Below, in pieces: positions 11,791-22,352 of a DNA stretch of 64,000 nt. Under the pieces are notes generated by a model, which was not told the DNA's origin, made no database searches, and was given only the letters and a program-made list of their open reading frames with translations. Origin of the DNA: Arthrobotrys musiformis (lineage: Eukaryota; Ascomycota; Orbiliomycetes; Orbiliales; Orbiliaceae); contig JAVHJL010000006.1 of assembly GCA_036971715.1 (NCBI GenBank), positions 3,162,001 through 3,226,000 on the forward strand, given 5' to 3'. Numbering within the stretch: the first letter of the stretch is position 1; each line of letters starts with the position of its first letter. Both the position numbers and the translations under genes were made by a program.

Positions 11791-13377
11791 CCACTCCGAC
11801 ATCCTGCCACAGGAAACCTTCCTTCGTTCTTCTAATATCGACCTAAACCCCCACTAACGACCATCGTTTGATATTAATCATCAAGTAGGTCGGGACGACG
11901 GCCTACATTTATATATATACCCAGGTGCATAAGTGCATGTTGCCTACATCCACAAAGGCTGCAGACAGACCAAAGTCCTGTGGAGCTCTCGGCTTCGTCC
12001 TTTTCACTGCAGCTACCTCGTACAAGGTGGACCGTACAAAGTATATAGTCAACCCCGGCCTGGCGAAATTCGCAACTAGCTAGCTATCTGAAACGGCGTA
12101 GCTTAGTCCCAACTTGGACCCCACGACTAGTTGGGTTGCATCTCGAGACACTCCGACAAAAAAGCCCAGAGCTCAATCGACTAGTCCAAAGGTCAACCGG
12201 CCGATTAGTTGCTAAGTAATTCGGTGCTTGGTCGACTCATCCTCGATCGCTCGTTTTTTAACCTTTTCGCCTTAGTTAGCGGTAAGTTTATATTCCGTGC
12301 CTTTCCCTGGTTCGATTAGTATTCCTTTAGCCCTGTTTCAATATTACTTATACTCGTGTCGATGGTGCTAACCAGAGTTCCCTCACAAAAAGGAAAGGGC
12401 CGTCCGTATCTAAGCTTTTTTCTCTTCGCAATTACTATTGTTCGGCAGCTTGGTCGTCTCTAGTCGTCTCTAGCCCGTACCTGTGTCTGTAACAGGTACC
12501 TGATCGGTGGTCCACTACCGCTTGGTTTCTCTGGTAGTGCATACTTACATACCTCGCTCAACTTTTCCATTCTTTCGTTATCGCCATTCCAGTTTAGCCT
12601 AAGGAGAATACCATTCGGTTGTCCCTGCAAGGTTCCCAATTCGTTTCCCTTTTTTTGCTTCCTGGTGCTGTTCTGGTAGGACGTCTTGCGTCTAGAAGGT
12701 TGTGGAAGGAGAGCGGCATAACCAGACCGGGGAGTTCCAGCCAGTCATTCACTGTCCCACCTTTTTAACTTCTTTCGATACATTTTATCCCACCAGGACA
12801 CAAAAAATCGTCCCGCCAAACCCAGGTACTTTGTGTGCAGGTATTCGGTGCTCGTGGCCGTGGGTCCTTGACCTTTTCTCTTCTGCTCGGGCAGGTGGGA
12901 ACTCTCTTTGGGATTTTTGGACGCCCGCTTGTCCTGATAAAAAAAAAAAAAACCGCTCCGTCAAAAATTTTTCCTCTTATCAGGGAGTGCCTTCTTGGGT
13001 GCTCATATAACTATATCGACCAGGCCACTTTTGGAGGCCACTTTTGGCAGCCTCTTTTTTTTGTCGCTATTTTGTTCAAATATCTTTTTTTCCCTCTCTT
13101 TTTTTGCCCCTGCTTAATTTTGGCAAAAGTTTCTCATTGGAAAGGATTTCAATCATATTGGGAAACAGTCTTGAAGAAGCTTTTTGTAGCTTAAATAACC
13201 TTCAGGCTGTCTGTCCTGGCACACGCCCCTCATACCCGGCTTGTTTGCTCACTGCGGGCCCCACGTCTGCGGTCCGCTTTCAACATACCATCCAGACCCC
13301 GCTTGGACAGATCACTTCCACTTTTTAGAACTCTTGTTCACTCTCCACTCTTACACACTCGTCAATTTGCAATTGAA

Positions 13378-14685
13378 ATGACCTCGCCCAGCAGCGAGCC
13401 TGCCTCTCCGCCTGCCATGTCAACTTCCAAGATCACCTTCTCTCACCGAATACCAAAGACCGAAGTTCTTTCCATCAACCCTTCGGATATCAAATTCGAG
13501 CTCTCCGCCGATCCTTCAGTTCATCCTTACGAGGATCCTACATTTACCACCTCTCCTTCGTCTCAGACCGGCAAAGCCATTCTCCTCGCTGCTGACAGAC
13601 TCCGTTCGAGTGATGTCCCAGTCGCCTTCCCCACCGAAACCGTTTATGGTCTAGGAGCGGATGCCACACGCGATGAGCCTGTTAGAAATATCTTCACGAT
13701 CAAGGGCCGGCCGGCCGACAACCCTTTGATCGTCCATATCGGGTCCGTTAAGCAGGCCCGAGAACTTCTCAGACCCAGAAATGCCGCCCCTACAGATCAA
13801 TTTGAAATTCCAGCTATCTACAAGCCCCTGATCGACAAGTTTTGGCCAGGTCCGCTGACCATACTCCTGCCGTTACCACAAAACTCAAAACTTTCTCCCT
13901 ACGTCTATTGCACGCAGACGACTGTCGGTGTACGCATGCCAGCCCATCCTGTCGCACTAGCTCTCGCATTAGCCTCGAACGTCCCAATTGCCGCCCCGTC
14001 AGCTAATAAATCAGGTCTGCCATCACCTACGACCGCTAAACACGTCGCTGTCGATCTTTACAAGCGTGTAGAGCTCATCCTAGACGGCGGTGGTTGTGAG
14101 GTTGGACTTGAGAGTACCGTTGTCGACGGGCTTTCGAACCCTCCCGCAATCCTCAGGCCAGGAGGCGTGAGCCTGGAACAAATCAGGGAATGTGAAGGGT
14201 GGGAAGGGGTTGTCGTCCATCGGGAAGACGGTGGAGGAAATAGCGGGGGCGGGGCAAACGGTGCCGCAAGTGGGGCCGCGCCGAGAGCCCCGGGGATGAA
14301 GTACAAACACTATTCACCAACATGTGGAGTCCGGCTTTACCTCCCGAACACAGACCAACCAATTGTTGAGGTGCTGAAATCCACAGCCTTTGGGAGTGAC
14401 TCCAGGGTTGTCCGACTAGGCGTTTTGAGGACCAGGCAGTGGAAGGAGTTGGATGATTCGCAAGTGGAGTGGTTGAGGGAGAGGAATGTGGAGCTCGTTG
14501 AAGACAGTTTGGGAACTAGCGGGGAAGAGATCTCCAGAAAACTTTTCGGAGCACTCAGGAGAATGGATGACGAAGGGGTTGTGGTGGTGCACATTGAGGG
14601 GATTGAAGAGGATATGGAAGGGCTGGCTGTCATGAACCGCCTGAAGAAGGCCGCCAGCGTCGTCATCCGTCCCCGGGATATCTAA
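13378..14685 (+). CDS. SUA5: Threonylcarbamoyl-AMP synthase (Sua5/YrdC family)
   Basis: It makes L-threonylcarbamoyladenylate from threonine, bicarbonate and ATP, the first step of t6A37 modification on ANN-decoding tRNAs. The 435-aa product from the first ATG has a YrdC domain at about residues 60-290, with the family motifs VAFPTETVYGLGADA, KGRPADNPLIVHI, FWPGPLTI and SANKSG, plus RPGG near its end. A Gly/Ala-rich linker and a C-terminal Sua5 domain follow (GMKYKHYSP opening, HIEGIEEDMEGLAVMNRLKKAAS near the end). No intron is needed. The ATG at 13378 is chosen because it is the first in frame. The same frame stays open upstream for at least 25 codons without an ATG and reads like a mitochondrial presequence (see findings). 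A long T/A tract follows the stop. Confidence 0.95.
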   Translation: MTSPSSEPASPPAMSTSKITFSHRIPKTEVLSINPSDIKFELSADPSVHPYEDPTFTTSPSSQTGKAILLAADRLRSSDVPVAFPTETVYGLGADATRDEPVRNIFTIKGRPADNPLIVHIGSVKQARELLRPRNAAPTDQFEIPAIYKPLIDKFWPGPLTILLPLPQNSKLSPYVYCTQTTVGVRMPAHPVALALALASNVPIAAPSANKSGLPSPTTAKHVAVDLYKRVELILDGGGCEVGLESTVVDGLSNPPAILRPGGVSLEQIRECEGWEGVVVHREDGGGNSGGGANGAASGAAPRAPGMKYKHYSPTCGVRLYLPNTDQPIVEVLKSTAFGSDSRVVRLGVLRTRQWKELDDSQVEWLRERNVELVEDSLGTSGEEISRKLFGALRRMDDEGVVVVHIEGIEEDMEGLAVMNRLKKAASVVIRPRDI

Positions 14686-15610
14686 AAAAGAATTTTTTTT
14701 TTTAAAAAAAAAAAAAAAATCATAAAAAGGTGCAATCTTAGGGGGTCTCTAGATTACAGAAGTTACATTGGCGAGACGTTTAAGAGGGGGCATTGTGGAT
14801 ACTTCATTCTCTTCTTTGTTTTTTACTCATGGGATACATACTTTTGCTTTGCGTGCATGGGAAATGGCGTTCACACACCCTTTTTTTTTTCACTACTACT
14901 ACTATTATTATTACCACGAAACCATCCTTTCCTTCGCCCTTACGCCTCGAATTCTTCTCTTCGGAATATTGCAACCACTATTATCGTTATCGTTATCGCT
15001 ATTATTACTACTACATAGATACTTTGCTGGTGTTTTTTGGACTTACAACAAAAAGCTGCAGCGGTGGCCGGGCCTTAATGTTTTTCCTTCTTATTCCCTC
15101 TTGTTCAGTATCATTATAGATGGCTAATGGTTCTATTTTCCTCCCCTTCATCCCCCTTCCCTTAATATAACACTTTCTCCGATTACAACCACTATGGTAT
15201 TTTTAATGCTATCACTATACCCTACACTACACTACACTACACCACACTTGCAGCGGGTCTTTGTGTATCTTTTTGAATCCCTAATACCTTTTTTTTACTC
15301 GACTCAATGGCTATTGGCTTGTAAGTAGCTTTATAGGAGATAGATGAGCTCTATATATAACCATACAACCTCAACGGGGCCATAGTTATGGTGTCTAATA
15401 GGATGGGATGAACAACCCTCTTTTCACATATATATTTACTTTACGGGCTACACCAACTATAATATAATAATAGCGTTGGCACGACACTAAAGTCAAGAAA
15501 AGGGAGATGTGGGTATTAAGAATCAGAGTATATTATAAGGCTATAGAACGGACAGACCCCTGTATACGACTTGAATACAATTTGCAAAAAGGACTTTTTT
15601 GTATTTGTAA
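14686..15610. other. Convergent intergenic region between SUA5 and coatomer zeta, rich in microsatellites
   Basis: It starts with poly-T/poly-A just after the SUA5 stop (about 14693-14719), likely in the 3' UTR. It also holds ACT/ATT repeats (14892-14914), TTATCG units (14980-15000) and CTACA units (15222-15243). Plus-strand frames of 108-119 codons here are products of these repeats. No gene is seen. Confidence 0.7.
15222..15243. repeat. (CTACA)n microsatellite
   Basis: Four tandem CTACA pentamers lie in the intergenic region downstream of SUA5. Confidence 0.85.
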
Positions 15611-16365
15611 TTATAAGCCCTCCCGCAACTTGTTTGCAATGATCTTGCTGCCGATGTTCCATGCATTGTACCTGCGATACATCCGTCGTTAGTATTACTA
15701 TCCCACGGAGTAATATACTCACTGTATATGCGGGAAGGAAGGGAGAGGGAGGGGGGACGTACAATCCCTGCTCGCTGAAGTCCAATTTCTGAGGATTCAA
15801 CTCGTGCGCCGGCGGCTTGCTAACTCTCGCAGCCACAGCACTCGGGTCCGTCTCCAAAACGATACCATCATCCACGATCTCATCGATCGCTAAGCTGACC
15901 AGATCGTAATTCTCGATAATCGTCCTCTTGTCGGTGGTGTTCTTCAACAGTATGCTTAGGGAATCACGGAGGGCGAGAACGACATTGTAGAGTAAGATTG
16001 GGTTTTCGGAGAGGGAGCCGATGACGTAGAGGGTTATGTCCGATTCGGGCTTGTAGACTACGATTCTGTTGTCGTAGAGGATTATGTCGGAGGATTGTTT
16101 GAAGGTCTTCTGGTGGAGGCCTTTTTCGAAGTTCTTTCCCGCCCCGGATGGTGCTCATGTTAGCTATGTTTGGTGTATATATTAGGTATGAGTGGAGATT
16201 GGGGAGGGTTACCTGCTGGTCCTTGAGGGTGGGATATGGATTCGAGCCAGGCTCACCGGGGGTTGTTAGGTGAGGGGCGGAGTAGTACTTTGCCAGTACG
16301 CGGTTGCCGTCCTGGTCGATGATGAGGATCGCATTGATGCTGAAGAGGGAGAGGTTGGCGGTCAT
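15611..16365 (-). CDS. RET3: Coatomer subunit zeta (COPI)
   Basis: This small adaptor-like subunit belongs to the F-subcomplex of the COPI coat, which drives Golgi-to-ER retrograde vesicle formation. Exons are 16365-16213, 16133-15763 and 15671-15611 (introns of 79 and 91 nt), giving 194 aa. The N-terminus NLSLFSINAILIIDQDG and the block SSDIILYDNRIVVYK are hallmarks of the longin-like/AP-sigma fold. DEIVDDGIVLETD and the ending FSEQGL...AW are typical of zeta. Both introns have good branch points (GCTAAC; TACTAAC), and the last exon of only 61 nt supplies the expected C-terminal helix. It is divergently transcribed from the CIA84-like gene; the two start codons are 438 bp apart. Confidence 0.95.
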
Positions 16366-16803
16366 GATTGCTTGCTTCTGTCTGGCCCGGTGTCTCCCGT
16401 AGCTCACAATGTTGATATCGATGTCTTTGAAGCTGCCAATGGGTATATCAGATATGCGTATGCAGTGATATCTGGTATGCGAGGTCGGTGATGTGGGTGT
16501 ATGAAGGGGGGGTGTCGAGGAGGGTCGTTGTCGAGCAATTGGAAGCTTGGGGAAGTTAACACGTTCGGCTGGCTTCCCTTTTGGAGGAGCCAGAGGAATG
16601 CCAAGACCCGTTTGCTGCCAGGAACCACAAACCTGGACTTCTGGTCAACGCAAAATTTCTTTTCTTTTCCACTCCCAACTTTTTCTCTTTGGCTTTTTCT
16701 GGGGTATAAGAAAAGAATCTCGACGACGGGTTCTTTCGATAGGATTGATATTGATATTGGTATTGGTATTGGAAGGATAAGAGGGAGAGAAGGGAAAGGG
16801 GGA
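16366..16803. promoter_or_regulatory. Shared divergent promoter of coatomer zeta and the CIA84-like gene
   Basis: 438 bp separate the two start codons. The interval includes a GATATT/GGTATT tandem tract (about 16746-16771) just upstream of the plus-strand gene. An in-frame ATG at 16501 exists upstream of the preferred start of the PPR gene, but it would add a Gly/Trp/Phe-rich segment unlike a targeting peptide. No clear TATA box was identified. Confidence 0.5.
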
Positions 16804-19530
16804 ATGACGGCACTACCATCTGCTGCTCGCCCGTTGACAAGGCTAGCTCAATCGTCGTCTCTGATATCTCGATCGAATGCATCTGCCCTCCAGAGCATAT
16901 GTTACCGATGTCAAGCTTTGGCATTGAAGGATAGTCCTCATGCGCAACTATTCCTGGCAGGACATTCGCAACGACGGTATTTAAATATCAAATGGGGTAC
17001 GAAAGACCATGTTCCCGGCGTCAAGGCCGGTAGGAAGAGTAAACGACAGCGATTGATCGAGGCTGGGAAGAAGGCCGGTTCTATGGGGGTGCCGCAGTTG
17101 ACGACCGATGAGCTGAGGGATACGTATGCGCCGGAGGTATTTGCTCATCCCATTTCTATATTTAATTATATACTATACCATTCGGATATTGGATACATTT
17201 GCTAATGATTACATTTTATATGAATAAAATAGCTGTTTGTATTCCGATCAGATATTGCGTCGGGAAACATAAATGCTGCTATGCAGTCTCTGACCAACCT
17301 CGTCGAGCTTGAGATTCTCCGTCACTCAGACACTCACAATCTCACACAGGCCCTCCACGAAGCCTACCGGTCAAAAAGCCTCCCCAAGAAAGCGGTGATA
17401 GAATACTTGACTACTGTAATCGAGTACCTCAAATCCGGACAGCTCCCAAAACACTACCTCGCCCACGTGCGCATTCTCTCGACCCTCAAGGAAGCCGAAG
17501 AATGGGAGTTGGGGAATGAATACTGGAACTGGCTGAAAGATCAGAACCTCGAGCACCTTAACGCCCGTGTCTTCGGTGCCGTTATAGAATTTCTGGCCTA
17601 TCAGGGTGCACCCCTGGAAGAGTTGGAAGGTTTATACTCACAGGCCCTCGAGAAGTTCTCGAAGGCTGAAGATGTCGGTGGCGGGACGCAGCATAGAGCT
17701 ACGAGTCTGACGTTGGTGCAGGGTATTATTACCGCCAGATTGCTGAACCAGGATTGGAAGGGGGCGTATGATGCATTGGATGTTGCGGCGAGATTACACC
17801 CGACTCAAGTCCCCACGAGAGTTTATGAATTATTCATTCTCAATCGACCGGTTAGGGAAGGGTATCTGGTGTTTTTGATGGCGTGTAGAGCGGGTACGAA
17901 GTTGAGCGGGAAGACGTTGATGTGGATAATGTCGAATTGGTGGAAGGTTACGATGGACGCGAAGGGATTGTTGCAGCTCATTCTCGCGCACTTCGCGATC
18001 GGTGGGAAATCATCGGTTATGCTGTTGAACAAAGTCATCTTCGGACTATTGGGACGTCTTCCGGAAGCTCCTGAACCCCCCGCGCCATTGGGGAGTTTGA
18101 TACAGACCGAGCTAGAAGGTGGGGTGGACGAGCGAACCGCGGAGGAGAAGGAGAAGGAATCAAAAGAGTGGGAAGAGTGGGAGAGGAAAATGGAGGAGTA
18201 CCAGGCTGCTGTAAACCCCATGTTCGGCACCATCAGACGGACGATAGAGTTATTCGATGGGATGAACGTCGAGCCGGATATTATGACCTACTGTAATATC
18301 ATCAGCCAGGCCTCCAGGAGACATTTAAGACAGATTGTTGCGGCGGCGATGAGGGAGATCGATTCGTCGGTTAGGGGTGGGAAGGCGACGATGGATGAAT
18401 CCCCATATCGGGTGATTTTGGGGGCTTGCGGGAGTCTCGCCGACCAGGACGGGGTGAAGAAAGCATGGGAAGGATTGGTAGCGTGGAGAGCGCAGCATCT
18501 GAAGGATAACCTGAAGAATTGTAGGCCTGGGACAGTATTCACGGGACAACTCAAAGGTGGTGCTAAAGACCACGAATTAATGTCGTGGAAGGCATTGATC
18601 CGGGCTGGTTTCGATGCCGGGATGAAGCCGTACATTCTCGAACAGCTGAACAAATACCAACACCAGTTCGGTGCGAGACTTACCAGCGAGATTCGCCTAG
18701 AAATCGTCAGGCGTGAGGGAAGTCTACAAAAGAGCCTAAAGAATGAAGCGGAGATGCTAGCCACAGCGGTGAGAACCGGCAAAGACTCTATCGACCTAAC
18801 GTCAAACCCGGCTACCATCGCCCAAAGACCAAAATTGCTACATGCCACGGGGGTACCCGAAACGAACTACACGGAATTAAGGGCCGAGGTTGAAGAATAC
18901 AACAGAGTCTTGGATGTTCTCGAACGGGTCATCAGGAGTACCGTCGCCTACGACTTTTCGACGCTAGATCTCGATTTGAATCTAATAGAGATACCGGAGA
19001 TGAGTGAGGATGATATCACGCAGTTGAAGGAGGTTTACGAGCATTTCCAGAAGAATATGCCGCGGAATCCCTGGATGACGGCGACGCACGACCCCAAGAC
19101 CGATCTCACCGGGTTGATTTTGAAGGAAGTGAAGAATACCCAACAAGAAAAGAAAGCGGGAGAAGAAGAAGGAGGAGAAAGAGAAGACAGGGGAATGCAG
19201 GATGGGGCGTGGGGAGAAGGAAGGAGTGTGACCGGGTATTCGGTCAATCAATTGAGGTTCGAGAATTGGATTTCAATCAATCGACTGCTATATCTAGCGC
19301 AGCAGGGGATATCCTGGAGGGAGAAGAACGGAGGAGGGCCCAAGGGGGTCGTATCCGGGTACAATCGACGGGAAGTGGGAGCGAGAGAGGCTATAAAGAG
19401 GGTGGAGGGGCTTGAAGGTAAAGAATGGGAGGAAGGGGTCCTCGCTTTGCGATCCAGTCTTATCGGGACGGGGCCAGTTCCTCAGCACCCCAGCCAGGCT
19501 GCTGCCACTAGCACTGCTGAGGTGGAGTAA
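16804..19530 (+). CDS. Mitochondrial PPR-type protein, CIA84-like (complex I assembly)
   Basis: The product resembles complex I intermediate-associated protein 84 of filamentous fungi, a helical-repeat chaperone that binds a membrane-arm intermediate during NADH dehydrogenase assembly in mitochondria. Exons 16804-17136 and 17233-19530 (96-nt intron, phase 0) give 876 aa. The first ~65 residues are rich in Arg/Ser/Ala and end with SQRRYLNIKWG, a credible presequence and cleavage region. The body is alpha-helical. The block around YDALDVAARLHPTQVPTRVYELFILNRP matches what I remember of the CIA84 family, and later FDGMNVEPDIMTYCNIIS is PPR-like. A Glu/Lys/Gly-rich insertion lies near residues 740-770. 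The family assignment is from memory of motifs and less certain than the mitochondrial helical-repeat call. Confidence 0.65.
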
Positions 19531-19948
19531 ATAGATGGATAGAAATAGGGCACACTGTACATATTGTATTATATAACAAGCAATACCTTTCATTCATTTC
19601 CTTTATCACCATATACCGCCAACTTGATTGTGGAGAGCACACTGCGAATCATGAATTGATAGTGGAGACATCTCGACGTTGCATTTTGGCGGAGGATCCA
19701 ATTTTTGGTGTTGTTTGTCGTGGTTGGCTGCCAAAGTTGCGCCTTTGTAAAACGGCCGGCTGGGCTGCGTCACAAATTAAATGGCACGTTCTCTTCGCAT
19801 GATTCCCAATCCTCACCTTCACTAGTACTCATCCTCACTTCTCGACGCCTCGTCTTTCTCCAGCTTCGACCATCTTGACGGCCTCCCCAGAACATACACC
19901 CCCAAACAGCTCGAACAGGATACTTTTTCTCTTATCCGCTATTCCAAA
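19531..19948. other. Intergenic region upstream of NEDD8
   Basis: No coding signal is seen. It contains the 3' region of the CIA84-like gene and a C/T-rich leader before the NEDD8 start. Confidence 0.6.
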
Positions 19949-20632
19949 ATGTTAATCAAGTATGTCTCTTTGCTTTCGTCTTCATCCGATCTTTATTTGG
20001 TGGTATATGGCTGACTAATCTGGTCCGTGTTCAAAAGAGTCCGAACCCTCACCGGCAAAGAAATCGAGCTCGATATCGAACCCGACTATAAAGTACGACT
20101 ACTCCACCTCTCTTCCGATATTCCTTAATGCTACACCATTCCTCCGGTTGTTTCTCTATAGCTTCTGAAGCTCCACGCGAGGTTGGCTTTTGGCAGGGGA
20201 GGAGGGATCGCGTGGTGGTTTTTCTGCCGATAACCCCGCCCCCGCCCCCGCTATACATGCCTCATCGGAGATGTCGGAGCCACAATATAGAGAAATACCG
20301 GAGGACTTTTTGATATATTCATTTCTTTGTTTTTTTTAGAAATTAAACAAGGTTGGTGGGGATGTATATTGGAGACTGATTTTTGGTATTGGTGATTACT
20401 ACGTATAGGTCCTAAAGATCAAGGAACGTGTCGAGGAGAAGGAGGGAATTCCACCAGCTCAGCAGCGTTTGATTTTCGGTGGAAAACAGATGTATGTTCA
20501 TTTTTTCTGATACTAATTAGTGGGAACGGGGCTGATTTAAATTATAGGGCTGACGATAAATCGGCTGCGGAATATAACCTTGAGGGAGGCGCCACGCTGC
20601 ACTTGGTGCTCGCTCTGAGAGGAGGACGGTGA
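19949..20632 (+). CDS. RUB1: NEDD8/RUB1 ubiquitin-like modifier
   Basis: This ubiquitin-like protein is conjugated to cullins to activate SCF-type E3 ligases. Four exons (19949-19959, 20038-20092, 20409-20491, 20548-20632) encode 77 aa. MLIKVRTLTGKEIELDI, IKERVEEKEGIPPAQQRL and the C-terminal LALRGG are NEDD8 signatures; the Ala in LALRGG (Arg in ubiquitin LRLRGG) separates it from ubiquitin. The first coding exon is only 11 nt. All junction phases agree, and the joined protein keeps the family length. The precursor carries a single Arg after the conjugating diglycine, so processing would remove only one residue. The third intron is 56 nt, the second 316 nt. Several F-box genes at 51-63 kb encode possible SCF components whose activity would depend on this modifier, but this is a cell-wide link, not a cluster. 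Confidence 0.95.
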
Positions 20633-21010
20633 ATATAGATATCCCTTTTTTTCAAAGTTATCCTTTGAAGGGGGTGGAGAGGGGAAGGGGGAGTTTATTA
20701 TAAGGCATATTATTATCTTCGGGACCCCTTCATAGCAATTGAGCTGCAGATCGAAAATACAAGTGCTTTTTTGGTATCACTTTCCTTGATTTTTTGGCGG
20801 GGGGGTTGAATTGAATATAAGGTCGATTCCCGTTTAGACATCTTTGTGGTTTTTGTAGCCCATCCGGTTACTTTTTATACTTATATTAGCCTCCTCATGC
20901 TATTTCTTTAGACTCTGCCTTATTACATTCTTGGTAACATTCCATAGATATTATGGTATTATACTACTCTATATATACTATTAAAGGGCAAAGTTGGGCA
21001 AGAAGGGGGA
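20633..21010. other. Convergent 3' intergenic region between NEDD8 and RMT2
   Basis: A 378-bp AT-rich spacer between two genes that converge; it presumably holds both polyadenylation regions. No gene is seen. Confidence 0.6.
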
Positions 21011-22352
21011 TTAGCCGATAAACCGGCTGACCGGCAGCCAGTACTTCTCCAAATCCCAGTATTTTCTCCTGACGCCCTTCCACTCGCCGTCACCCTCCAT
21101 CTTCTTACTATCCACGTCCACAGCGATCCACTCCGTCTCCAACCCGGCCTCGAGCAAATCAATATCTACAACCTTCTTGTAAACATCATATGCGATCTGT
21201 CTATCCGCCCCTAAACCGTTGAAAAAGCTAAACCTGCCCTCGGGGTTTAATAACGCGATTACATATTCTGTGAAAAAGAGTTTGAGCTGGGAGTAGTCTT
21301 CGGCAAAGGTATCGAAATATATAGCATCGAAAGTGACATCACCGTCGTTAATCAGTTTTGGAAGAACCTCCTGCCATCTTCCGGCGTGGATTGTTACGCC
21401 GGGAACTTTGGAGATGGGGGAGTTGGAGAGGACTTGGAGGATTTGCGGGTGGGCTTCGATGATGTGGTGGGATGATGGTGGTGGGGTTGAGGATTGGAAG
21501 TAGGAGTCGATTATGCCCATGCCGTAGCCTATGTTTAGAATCTTTGGGCCGGTGTTTTCTGAAGAGGCTGGGAGGAGGTTGGAGACTGTGAGGGACATTA
21601 TGTGGGATTCCCAGGACATCATTACGCCGTTTCTGTATTATATCAGTATACATACTTTATCTCTTATTACTGAGGGGTATGAACAGAACGTACTTGTCTT
21701 CGTCGAGGATCCTCTCGTCATCGATGGAGAGAGTGGATGAGAGGTACACATCGCTCGTCACGGGTATTGCCTCTTCCTCGGCCTTTTCTAGTGCCGTCTG
21801 TTCTGTCGTCGATACTAGCTCTGGTGCTTCTTCCTCATCTTTCTCGCCCTGAGCTTCAACAGAAATATCAATCACATCCCCTTCCTCCAGCTCTTCGTCT
21901 TCATAGTCGTCGTCATCGTCATCGTCGAGAGCCATATACCCCTCCAACCGCCCAAACAGTAATTCGGCACGAACACCAGCATCAACCATAACCTCGTACA
22001 AAGGCGTCAACCCCAGCCTGTAAGCAATGCACGCAGGCGTCTCATTATTCGTATCCAAAGAATTCCATATCGCGCCGTTTTGCAAGAGCAATTCTAGAGT
22101 TTTTGTAGCCTTCGTAAGCGGCGGGAGGGAGAGTTCGTCTTTCTCGTCTTCTGCGGAGGTTCCATTGCCGTTGGTATGTGTGGATTGAACGGGGTTTGAT
22201 TCGAAGGATGCGATGGCGAGGTGGAGGGGTGTGCGGAGGGTGGAGGGCTCTTGGACGTTCGGGGTTTGGGATTTTAGGAGGGAGCGGAGGAGGAGGAGGT
22301 TGTGGTCTGCGGCGGCGAGGAGGAGGGAGTGGGCTTCTGGTGAGATTTCCAT
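21011..22352 (-). CDS. RMT2: Protein arginine N5-methyltransferase RMT2
   Basis: RMT2 transfers a methyl group from S-adenosylmethionine to the delta nitrogen of arginine; in yeast the substrate is ribosomal protein Rpl12. Exons 22352-21694 and 21632-21011 (61-nt intron) give 426 aa. The N-terminal half has ankyrin-like repeats (TPLHLAIASFES; TPACIAYRLGLTPLYEVMVDAG), then a long acidic linker rich in Asp/Glu. The second exon opens NGVMMSWE and contains the SAM-binding ILNIGYGMGIID, the post-I acidic residue in HHIIEAHP and FDAIYFDTFAEDYSQL, all typical of the RMT2/GAMT-like fold. The intron splits the gene just before the catalytic domain. The assignment is secure. Confidence 0.93.

Larger units (their letters stand above)
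5632..13377. other. Gene-poor 7.7 kb stretch
   Basis: No convincing protein-coding gene is seen apart from the possible relic at 7509-8196. The left half is AT-rich with many CTAG and TACCTA/TAGGTA words (for example around 6270, 6520-6550 and 8720). The right half, towards SUA5, is pyrimidine-rich with simple repeats (TTTC, CTTGT, CATCGC units). Longer frames at 9402-9749, 10642-11250 and 12702-13328 are low-complexity or lack any domain-like pattern. Confidence 0.6.

Noticed and set aside
11590..11835. Leu/His/Arg-rich plus-strand frame and Asp-rich minus-strand frame
   Set aside because: Both are products of CTT and CATCGC-type tandem repeats; no other coding evidence.
12702..13328. Plus-strand frames before SUA5
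   Set aside because: T-rich leader sequence giving Phe/Leu-rich translations; they overlap each other and run into the SUA5 leader.
14768..15127. Hydrophobic Tyr/Leu-rich frames that mimic membrane proteins
   Set aside because: Generated by ACT/ATT/CTTT microsatellites in the SUA5 3' region.
16501..16803. Extending the CIA84-like protein to the ATG at 16501
   Set aside because: The added segment is Gly/Trp/Phe-rich with an Ile-Gly/Asp repeat from a GATATT tract, and it would bury the good mitochondrial presequence starting at 16804.
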